DNA of 64,000 nt from Blastomussa wellsi (Eukaryota; Cnidaria; Anthozoa; Scleractinia; Plerogyridae): positions 6,088,241 to 6,152,240 of the forward strand of contig OX393572.1 in NCBI GenBank assembly GCA_947652115.1, given 5' to 3'. A program made the position numbers and the translations under genes. Positions 11,601 through 23,600 of the stretch are shown here, piece after piece. Within the stretch, counting starts at the first letter, position 1. Every line of letters begins with the position of its first letter. The notes under the pieces were generated by a model. The model was not told where the DNA came from and ran no database searches. It worked only from the letters and a program-made list of their open reading frames with translations.

Positions 11601-14600
11601 GAATTAATGAGAAAAGTTGATCTTATTTTTAGGAAAATTGGATTTGGTTTATTTATTGTTTGAGTCCATTTTCCCATTCAATCCCTTATAAATTCAGATT
11701 AAACCGTTGCAGGGGCGGGTCAAGGGGGAGGGTGAAAATTTTTAAGACTTGTAGGAAAAAGAAATCTTTGAATGGAGGGAACCACACAACTCAAAGTAAT
11801 AGGCAGTAGTTCTTGTTGTTGGCTATCTTTGTAGAGATGCTCGTACCACACGTCACTGTAACATGAGAATTATTAGAGAAAGCAATTAAAACTGCAAGGC
11901 TGCACTATTGCAAAGGACACTTCTAATGGGCCAGTATTTCGACTAGTACAACTATTCTTCTTCAGGGCTAGTGTTGCTACGAAAGAAAAAAGTTTGCCCT
12001 AGCCTCCCCTCTGCATACGCCTTTATCCCGCTTATCATCCTTGATCACGATGAAACACACGCCCCGAACAGAAGCATATACGAAGCATATCCGATGCATA
12101 TCTGCTTTAACTGCAGGTATCATAAAAGACAAATAAAAAATAAACAGTTGGATTATATTACATAACTTATTTGCAAATGAGATTGAAACCTCCTTATCTC
12201 GAAACCTTTGCTCAACACTTCAAAAATTAATAAATAAACATTTCAATTACATTAAACAGATTTAAATAAAGTACTTAATCGATAAATCAATAAACGGTTC
12301 AATTACGTTACATGACATTACATGTGTCTTTGCAAATAACATCAAGGCTCCTTACCTCCAAAGATTCGCTCGCGACTTCAAAAAAGTAAATACATCAATA
12401 AAATGTTCAATTAGGTTACACAGATTTTTTTGTCAAAAATGGTCGAAGCCTCCTTACTTCGAAAGGTTTACTCTCGACTTTAAATAAACAAATAAACATA
12501 CAGCTCAATTATATTAAACAATTTTGCTGAAGCCTTCTTACCTCGAACGGTTTGCTCAAGATTTCAAAAAATAATAAACAGTTAATAAACAGTTCAATTA
12601 TATTACACAGATTTTTCGCAATTATGTAATATAATTGAACCGTTTATTAACTGATTAATAAACAGTTCAATTGTATTACATATCTTTCGAAGGCTCCTTA
12701 CCTCGAAAGCTTTACCCATGTATTCCAAAAAACAAGGATACACGGTCAATATTTGTTGAGCAACAAATATTGTGATTGGGATTGAACAAATGTTGAACCG
12801 TGTATCATGTGATGTTGTATGTTAAAATATGCCATTCAGCAAGTTGAACTTTCTTGAACGTTGTTGAACGAAAATAGAGCTTGGTTCAGTCTATTCCGTT
12901 CAACAAGTTGCCGGTTGTTGAACGACTTCAAAAACGCAAAAGTTTCAACAATGTTGCAACGATGTTCAAATTCTGTTGATCAACAAAAGTTGAAAGATGT
13001 TGAATCGCGTATAAAATGCTCTGAATCGCGTATAAAATGCTCTGATCTTCTGATCTTCCTACGGGACCATTCCGTTCAAGACTGACGAGCTGAGGATACA
13101 AGAAATAGCATAATAAGACAGTGAAGGAGATTTTAACTGTCCGTAAAGGCAGGACGTTTTACAGGGTTACAAGGACATGTTACAGCAGCAGTCAATTGAA
13201 AACCGTTGTGATTACTTTACTTTTGGTTTTCCGAAATTCAAAAGAAAATGGCGTTTGGAGAGTAAAACTTGCATGCGTTCATACGTCTTCCTGTGAAATG
13301 ATTTCTCATTAATTGCGTTACCTTCATCGTCGGCAGAGAACCAATCAGATTGCAGGATTCGTTACCATGCCCTCTTGTTGAATAAAGTGATTTATTCCGG
13401 CGGTGGATAGCGTTATCAAATCTTTAGCAACCGGCCTGTTTGTGAGTTGGCAGATAGGATAATAGGCAGATAGGAAAATTCGCACAACAAACTCATGCTG
13501 CAGGATTCGTTACCATGCCCTCTTGGAAAAAAGAAAGTGATTAATCCGGTGAATATCGAATGCTTGCCATTTACATGGAATTTTCTATGAAAAATTTTCA
13601 ACAAATGGAACAGTTCAATTTTTTATCACGTAAACGGGACGAAAAAGAAGCTGTTCCTTTCAAAAATTCCACCTCGAAAACCACCTCCAGAGCCTGCTCA
13701 CCAAAAAACATGGCGATCGAAGGCGAAACTTTATTTTACGTCCTTAAGAAGCCTTGGAGAAAGTTAAAGAGAAAAAAGTCTCGCTGCTTGAGAAAAAACA
13801 CCCTCTTTCTACACTCGACGGGTATTATGGATTAATTTGAATCAATTCAACGGGTAAATTTTAGCGTTCTTTGATTTAGTGTTCGACCTCGCTCTGTAAA
13901 CGAACAGGCCGTTAGTATCATATGAAACACAAATCAGGGCCCTGCATAGCGGGCGGCAGAGGAGGCCAGGAAAACTAAATGGTTTGTTTTTTTTTTTCTA
14001 ACATAATGTTTGATTTTGCTGGGCTATTTCTTGTAGGAAGTGAAGCTGTGAGGAGGTTGCCCCCGCGGATAAAAATTCCCAGGTTCGGCCCTGAAAATTT
14101 CCTGTACACCGTACAACCGGTGTTTGCATACAAATCTGAAGAACCCATCTTTTGCAAAGCTAAAGCCGTGCGATTTTTACCGCGCTTTGATAATCACGCG
14201 TCTAACTGAAAAATGAGCACTATTCCGAGTCCATCGAGCTGTTAAAACATTAGGCCACTTTTACTTTTTCTCTCCTTTTCCTCAACGTCTCCACATACAT
14301 GTCTGTATTGCCTGGTGTGAATAAGAGGTGCCTAAAAAGTCTTTATAAAAGTAAAATACTAAACTGAATTGAAGTACCTGTATTTCCTGTCGAAGATCTC
14401 GAATACCTAGCTATTAAACAGGTATACCAAAGCTTCGACAGGAAGTACAAGTTAACTTTTTCCCATTGAATTAGATCTACAGACTATTAAGTGATGTTTA
14501 AGAAGGCGCTAATAACAACCGTAGAAAACTTCAGCTTTTTTTTCTTTTCGTCTGTTTTCGTTCCTCCAATAAGTTACTTTTACAAGAGTCAGGGAAAACC

Positions 14601-17600
14601 AGTCTTTTTTTCTTTTAATGTGTCCCTCTCTTAGCTACAGGTTCCAGATATGTTTCAAGAAGCTCAGTGAGATTCGCTTTTTCCCATTGTCACTGAGCTG
14701 CACTGTATTGCTTCACTGTATAACCAGAGAATATAAATTATTATGGTATTCTTTTGAGAATGCTAGAAAAATTGAATTTCATCTCTTTGCCTAAGAATGA
14801 AATATTATTTTAATCAAAAGTGAAATAAAATTTCTATTTTTTTTTTCTAGACATGGCTCGCACGTTGTAGAGCCATCTACACGAAACTAGGGCACCGTTT
14901 TTCTATAAAATAATTTATTTTAATTTCTCCCGGGAAAAACATTTCCCTTCCTGGCAAAATGAAAAACCCCGGGATTTTTTTGGGCGGTCATTTGAATAAG
15001 GACAAGTTAGGCCCCTATACCTAAGGATTTTTCATATTTGCCCTCTCGGATTCATTCACACACCCACTGGAATCACGCAACAACACTTTGTTTAAAATAA
15101 TCTTTATTCATAAACATAAATACTATAAATCAGTAGTCAAAGATAAAATTCTCAAAACATTACAAATGTCCTTTCTTAAAATTAAAGCCTCAAAATACCA
15201 CGAAAGGTTCGCTCACGAGTTCAAAAATACAAATAAATAAATAAACAATTTAATTATATAACTCATTTTTTATAAAAAAGATCGAAGCCTCCTTACCTCG
15301 AAAGGTTCGCTCACGACTTCAAAAATACAAATAAATAATTAAGAAATAAAAAAAAAATCAATTATATAACATAATTTTTTACAAAGAGATCAAAGCCTCC
15401 TTACCTCGAAAGGTTCGCTCACGACTTCAAAAATACAAATAAATAATTAAGAAATAAAAAAAAATTATATAACATATTTTTTTACAAAGAGAACGAAGCC
15501 TCCTTACCTCGAAAGGTTCGCTCACGACTTCAAAACTACGATAAATAATTAAGAAATAAAAAAATAATTATATAACAGATCGAAGCCTCCTTACCTCGAA
15601 AGGTTCGCTCACGACTTCAAAAATACAATAAATAATTTAAGAAATAAAAAAAGTTATGTAACATAATTTTTTACAAAGAGATCGAAGCCTCCTTACCTCG
15701 AAAGGTTCGCTCACGACTTCAAAAAATACAATTGAAAATTAAATGAGTATTAAAATTATATTACATTTTTTTTGTTTTCATAGTTAAAAATATATACATC
15801 AATAACGTTTTTAGAAAAAGTTAAAAATGAGTCACTGCCGTCGAAAAATTCGACGAAAAAAATTTGTGATCTTCCTCCCCTTCGAGGGACGTTTTCGTTC
15901 AATTTCAAGAAAGGCGAGCTGAGGAGAAAGAGAAATGACATAATAAGCCGTCGAAAGAGATTATAACTGTCCGTAAAGACGAGGACATGTTACAGGGTTA
16001 AAATGGCATCATGTAGCGGGAACATGGTGCAAGACCCCGGCATGGTGTACACTGAGCAACCAGGGCATGTCCCTGGGCTAAATTGCTATAGTGCCTGTGT
16101 ATGTTGTGATCCGGTCGCGTGTATCATGGGATGGTCTGAAGGTAAGTGGGCTGAACTTCGGATCGGAGGTACGGGTTCGAACCCTGAAACTCTATTTGTT
16201 CTTGTGCAAGACACTTCAACTCTAACTTATAATGCCTCTCTCCACCCAGGTGTATAAACAGGTACGGGAGAATTCAATGCTGTGGGGTAACCTAGCAACC
16301 CATCCGGGGGAGTAGAAATACTCCTAGCCGCTTCATAGTAAGCAATCCAGCCGAGGATAACCTTCAGTCTTTTGGACCACTTTAATTATCATATCTCCGA
16401 AATTCAGCCGTGCTACATTGCTCTGCTAAATGCTCTCTTATCTTATCCAATTATTTCGTTAGGTAAAACTTCTCGGTATACTCACACGAATGTTTAGTTC
16501 ATCGCACGTCTGAGTTATATCAACAATCTCGCTGCAAGAAAACCACAAATGCCGAGTAAATTATAAAACAACATGCATATGAATCTAGCCTGAGAGAGTC
16601 CATGATCTGTTTGCCATAAAAAAGGATAGATCTGTATAGAACGCTTTCGTTTGTCGTCTTAGCTACAGTCATCCTGGAGTTAAAAAACATGAAATAGCGG
16701 CCATATTATATTGGGGTACCAAGTTTGTTCTCCAAGAACTGAATGTACAGTATCGTCTGTTACGTTAATAAACCAATAAGTGCTACTGGTCAAGTGAGTG
16801 AAAGCGCTATATAGAGAAACACTGTCCGCTCGCTTTGGAGTAGTCTAGATATACACCCCTCTGCAACAGACCCACTGAAACCCTACCCAGTGAATTATTT
16901 TCCCCTATCCAGCGGAAATGTAGTGCCCCCAGTACCTAGTGAATATTTTGATTTTACCCGGTGACTGTGCGGTGTGACCCAGCATATTTTGTTTGCAAAA
17001 AATAATAATAAATGAGCAAAATAAAACAGAAAACGAGCGGACCCAGTGGGAAATTAGCCAACCCGGTGACTGTTTTCCCGAAAACCCAGTGAAGATAAAG
17101 ATTCCACTTGGTCTGTTACAGAGGGGTCTGGATATGGTGTGACTTGTTTACACATATTTTCCTAAAACTATTACTATATTTTGTACTTACTTCTCTTTGT
17201 CGTTAAGAGCCATTTTCATCTGAAAGAAATTAAATTATGGAATGTTATCGAGAAAGTAACACTATTTGCTTGCTTTCTATGCGATTGATAATTATGTCAA
17301 TTATCAGAAGCCTATCATTACAGGCTTCGCTAATTATATATACAGAAGCTTTAAAATTAGCCCGGTGAACCACAATTTTTTTCATGCTACGATGCAATTC
17401 GCCATTTTCGCATTTCTAAATAACAAACCTGGCTTGCTCCCCAAAATTTTTTTTCCTATTTCCTCTGGGCATTACAGACGTCTCAAGAGAATTTACTGAA
17501 AACAATGCGTATGCAAAATTTTGAGGAGCAAACAAGGTGTATTATGGGAAATTCGAAAATTCCGAATTGTATGCAACGTTAAAAAAATGAGAATTGCTTT

Positions 17601-20600
17601 AAGAGCCACCTTAAATTTTCAAAGATTTAACATTAAGGCTGCTGTTAACACATTATGCCGCTGCTATGGTAATCAATAATTTCAAGAAAATAATCACAAC
17701 TGTGATTGGGCATTTGTTTGCCTGACGCCATTATTGCCCAATGACCCATCAAATTAAAAGAGAGGGAATGTGCTGGAAACTGCTGTGAGCCACCTTAAAT
17801 GCGATTGAGGCTTATCTTTAAGATTTTTCCTTTCGATTGTCTTCTTATGGGAGATGAAAATCAAAATGAAAGTTTAACAACTATGCATTTCGTTTTACAG
17901 ACAATATGTCCGTTTACAAGGTTGTGCAAAGTTTGTATCTGATTTCCAACATAGGCGTCGCCCCATCCGACAACACTAACACTTCGCTGGTTACTGAATC
18001 ATTATCGGGCTTTTGTGTTAATTCATCCTTACCTCAAGACGATAAATGGCGAAATCCCGATTCACTTTATCTGTTAACCTGGAATCGAATCGAACTTTTC
18101 CAGTTGAGAACTATATTAAATATAATCATCTCACTCATGGGCAGTCTCTTTTTCACAGAGCTCCATTCACTTCAGGTCGTGTCGCAGTGAAAGACACGCA
18201 AAGTCGCCAACTTTGCAGTGACCAGACTGACTAATGTAACTTTCCAGTTGAATGTAAGGTAATTATTGTCAACGTAAGATAATTATTGTCAACGTCAAAT
18301 CAATTTTACCTCTTGAGGTCACGATTTTCACACGCCATCTGTATAAAATGAGAATATTTAAAAATGATATTTCATTAGCACATTTTATTGCGATAGCTAT
18401 TTGGAAGAAACATATTTCATTCTTCCTACAGAATAAAAAAACAGAAAACGGCTTTTCAGGAAAGTGCACGTAACAAGAATATTACATGTTTAATCACGAG
18501 CGGCAAATTCTGTAAATTATGTATCACTTACTTCCTCTTCTTTTTCTTTCCCTTCTTTCTTCAGCTCTTCTATTTCCCTAAAATTTAGGAATTTAAAAAG
18601 CAGCTTAGCTGATTGATTAATTGATGGAGAAACCAATTTCTTCTTTGACATAAGGGTGTGTTCCTTTGGGATGGTCTAGATCACAATCAGTGATCCGAGA
18701 TTTCTCGGATCATGGTGTAGCAAAGGCGCCGGTGAATCCACTCTGGGCAAGCCGGAATTCGCCGGTTCCTTTGATGTACAATGATCTGAGTGATCTCGGA
18801 TCACTGATCCTGACCCTGATCACCCCAAAGGAACGCACTCTAAGATTTTCCCGGATCAGTGTAAGTAGGCGGGAGGGGTGGGAGGTTTCGTCACGCAGAG
18901 CTCTATTCACTCTAGGTCGTGTCGCAGTGAAAGACACGGAAAGTCCCCAACCTAACAGTGATCAGACTGGTCAACTAAAATATAATTTTTACCTCTTGAG
19001 GTCACGATTTTCATCCTCCATCTGCATAAAATGAAAATATTAAAAAATAGTATTTCATTAGTACTTTTGTTTCGATAGCTATTTGGAAGAAACACATTTC
19101 CCTCTTCCGAAAAAATTATATATGTCAAGGTAACAAGAGTGAAAAGATTCCAACATTGGATTTGAGATGGCAGAAAGGAAAAAGGCTTTTCAGGTAAGCA
19201 AACGTAACAATTGTAATAGATGTTTATTTACGAGCGGTAAATTCGGAAAATTATCAATCACTTACTGCCTCTTCTTTTTCTTTCCTTTCTTTCTTGAGCT
19301 CTTCTATTTCCCTAAAATTTAGGAAATCAAAATTCAAAAAGCAGCTTAGCTGATTGATTAATTGATGGAAAGACTAACTTTTTATTTACTTACTTAGATT
19401 TAACCGACTCATTGTAAGACTGACTCACTGTCTCTCTGCTTGACTAAAGAATAACAGACAGACAGACAGACAGACAGACTGACTGACTGACTGACTGACT
19501 AACTGGCTGACTGACTGACTGACTGACTGACTGACTGACTCACAGGCTGACTGACTAACTGACTGACTGACTGACTGACTGACTAACTGACTGACTGACT
19601 GACTGACTGACTGACTGATCAACTGACTAACTGACTGACTGACTGACTGACTGACTAACAGGCTGACTGACTGAGTGACTGACTGACTGACTGACTAACT
19701 GACTAACTGACTGACTGACTGACTGACTGACTGACTAACAGGCTGACTGACTGACTGACTGACTGACTGACTGATCAACTGACTGACTGACTGACTGACT
19801 GGCAGACTGACTGACTGACTGACTGACTACATGAATGGCATATCGCCGCTTTGTTTATTTGCTCCATCGTTCCTTTATTCCATTTTTACATTTATTATGA
19901 TATTTATTCATCGGTTACGTCGTATACTGAAACAAGTTTGTTTGGTCGGTGTTGGGCAATAGTGGCCTTGTTGTCTTCTTGTGTTAATGATTCCGTGTCG
20001 CCTCAATTATTAAGGCGGAAATGCTGAACGTAACCATTCAGTCGTGTTTAAAATAATTTCTCTTGTTTGTATTCAGTTATTGCCTGAAGCAAATTGACTA
20101 TAACAATGATCGTAATTTACCTCTGGAGGTCAAGATTTTCATCCAACATCTGCATAAAATGAGAATATTATTAAAAAATAGTATTTCATTAGCACATTTT
20201 ATTTCGATAGCTATTTGGAAGATTCACATTTCTTTTTCCCACAAAATATTAATGTCTGTAAAGGTAATAAGGTGCCAAGATTGGATTTGAGATTGAAAAA
20301 ATGAAAAAGTCTTTTGAGGAAAGTATATGTAACAAGAGTAAAACATGTTTAATCACGAGCGGCAAATTCTGTAAATTATGTATCACTTACTGCCTCTTCT
20401 GTTTCTTTCCCTTCTTTCTTCAACTCTTCTATTTTCCTGAAATTTAAAAAGTAAAAATTCAAAACCAGCTTAGCTGATAAAATGATGAAGAGACTCATTT
20501 CTTCCTTTACTTACTCAGATCTGTCCGACTCAGTGTCAGACTGACTGTCTGTGTGCCTGTCTGACCGGCTAGTGGCTGACTTAATGACTGACAGAAAGAC

Positions 20601-23600
20601 AGACTGTCTGACTGTCTAAGTGATTAACGGACTCTATGATAGTCTGAAAAACTGAATGACTAGCAAACTGACTGATTTACTGACTTTAATACTGACTGAC
20701 CGGATGACGGACTGACCGGCTGACCGATAGGGAGATCGACTGACTGACTGCCTGACTAACTAATAATATTAATTTATTCATCCGCGAGGTCATATACTAA
20801 AACAAGTTTGTTCGGCCGGTGTTGGAAAATAGTGGCTACGTTATCCTTTCACGTCAATGCCAGCGTATCGTCTCAATTGGGCGATAAACATCCAAAAAGG
20901 AAGTCGCCAATGATTAAAGAGGAAGTACTGAAGGTAACCATCCATTCTTATCTAAAATAAGCAGCATATTTTGCAGTAAGATCGTTAATAAAGATCATAG
21001 CTTACCTTTTGAGGTCACGATTTTGATCCGCCATCTGCATAAAAGGGGAATATCAAACAATAGTATTTTATTAGCGCAATTTAAGAAGAACATTTCTTTT
21101 TCCGACAAAATAATGTATGTGAAGGATATAAATTAGATTCCAAGATTGGATTTGAGATTAAAAAAATGAAAAAGTCTTTTGAGGAAAGTATACGTAACAA
21201 GAGTAAAACATGTTTAATCACGAGCGGCAAATTCTGTAAATTATGTATCACTTACTTCCTCTTCTTTTTCTTTCCCTTCTTTCTTCAGCTCTTCTACTTC
21301 CCTGAAATTTAGAAAGTCAAAATTCAAGCAGTTTAGCTGATTGATTTTTTAATGAGACTATTTCCGACTCATTGTCAGAATGACTGACCGTCTGTTTGCC
21401 TGCCTGTCTGACCGGCTAGTGGCTGACTGACTTACTGACTGGCAGACTACAGACAGACGGACTGAATAAATGACTGACTGACTGGCTGGCTGAAAGACTG
21501 ATGACTGACTGACTGACTGGCTGACTTACTGACGGTCTGACAGAAAGACTAACTGACTGAGTGAGTGACTAGCTGAATGACTGATCGCTCCTTTGTTGAT
21601 TTGCTCCATCGTTCATTTATTCGATGTTTAAATTTATTATAATATTTAATTATTCGTATACTGAAAAAAGTTTGTTCGGTCGGTGCTGGGAAATAGAGGC
21701 CTTTTTATCTCTTTACGTTATCTTGTTACGTTTTTTTTCTGTTTGTTTTTTATTTTCATTAACAACACTTATTACATTACAGTTTACAATATTCTACAAA
21801 TCTTTTTTTTAATTATTCAGTCTTATTTAAAATAATTGTTCTGACTTGTTTGTAATCAGCCTTGTTGTCTGCAGTAAAATAGTGTTATTAAAGATCATAG
21901 TTTACCTCTTGAGGTCGCGGTTTTGATCCGCCATCTGCATAAAATGAGAATGTTAAAAAAAGTATCTCATCAGTACATTTTATTTTGATAACTATTTAGA
22001 AGAAACGCATTTCCCTTTCCGACATAATAATGTACATGAAGGTAATAAGATTCCAGGATCGGATTTGAGATTACAAAAGACTTTTCAGGAAAGTACACGT
22101 AACAAGAATAATACATGTTTAATCACGAGCGGTCCGGCCTCAAGAGTCCACGTGGGCCCGAAGAGGATAAATAAAATAAATAATAATCACGAGCGGCAAA
22201 TTCTGAAAATTATCAATCACTTACTGCCTCTTCTTTTTCTTTGCTTTCTTTCTTTAATTCTTCCGCTTTTCTGAAATATAGGAATCAAAAATTAACAAAA
22301 GCAGCTTAGCTGATTGATTAATTGATAAGGAGACTGGTTTCTTCTTTGAATTACAATTTGAATAACTTGTGTCAGACTGCCTGATTGTCGCTCTGTCCAT
22401 CTCACTGGCTAGTGACTGACTGACTGACTGAATGTCTGAATGACTGAGTGACTGACTAACAGACAGACTGACTGACTGACTGACTGACTGATAGACTAAC
22501 TGACTGACTGACTGACAGACAGACTGAGTGACTGACTGACTGATAGACTGACTGACTGACTGACTCAAACGATTTCCCTCAATCGAGAAACATTGAGGCG
22601 GAAGGAACCAATTCAGTAGTATTTGAAATAATTTTTTTTGTTTGTAATCAGTTAATGTCAGCAGTAAATTCATGATATCAATGATCATAATTTACCTGTT
22701 GAGGTCACGATTTTCATCCTTCATCTGCATAAAATGAGAATTATGTTAAACAAATAGTATCTCATTAGCACATGTTATTTCGATAGCTTTTTGTAAAAAA
22801 CGTTAACACGTTTCTTTTTCCCAAAAACTAATGTACGTGACGTGAAGTGTAATAAATAAGATTCCAAGATTGGATTTGAGATGTCAAAAATGAAAAAGGC
22901 TTTTCTGGAATGTACACGTAACAAGAATAATACATGTTTAACCACGAGCGGTAAATTGTGTAAATTATGTATCACTTACTGCCTCTTCCTTTTCTTTTCC
23001 TTCTTTCTTTAAATCTGCCACTTCTCTGAAATTTATGAAGCAAAAAATAGCAAAATCAGCTTAGCTGATCTGTTAATTACTAAAAGGACCGATTTAATCT
23101 TTTACTTACAATTTGACCTTCTTAGTGTCAGACTGTCTGTCTGTCTGTCTGACTGTCTGTCTATCCATGACGGCATCATTCTGGCTCACTGAATTATAGA
23201 CGGAGTCACTGCCTGACTGATTGACTTTTTGTCAGACTGACGGACTAATTGTTTGACTGATTGACTAACTCACAAACTGACTGACTGTCTAGCTGTATGG
23301 TCGATCGCCCTTTGTTTATTTTCTCCATCGTTCATTCATTCTATTTTTATATTTATTATAAATTATATTCATTTAACATCATACATATTGAAAAGGGAAA
23401 ACGTCATTAGCATATATTTACTTTCTACACACATTTACAGTTTGTCGTAGCGTATGTAAATGTGTGTAGAAAGTAAACGCTAATGAGATTAATTTTTTTC
23501 TTTTCAGTATGATGTTAAGTAATACTTTCCTAGCTTCGGCAAACAGAATTTCGCAAAAATATTTATTTATTCATCCGTTAATTTGGTCATACACTGAAAG

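Noticed and set aside
14041..14209. Plus-strand frame containing FGPENFLYTVQPVFAYKSEEP
   Set aside because: Open in both directions, not codon-conserved between A and B, and no splice structure or domain. Treated as intron.
15190..15735. CRISPR-like array of regularly spaced identical repeats
   Set aside because: Spacers are near-identical AT-rich sequence, not unique. The host is eukaryotic and no cas genes are present. It is a simple tandem repeat.
16003..16257. Plus-strand frame starting MASCSGNMVQDPG
   Set aside because: It overlaps the SINE and its flank, is disrupted in unit B, and the codons are not conserved.
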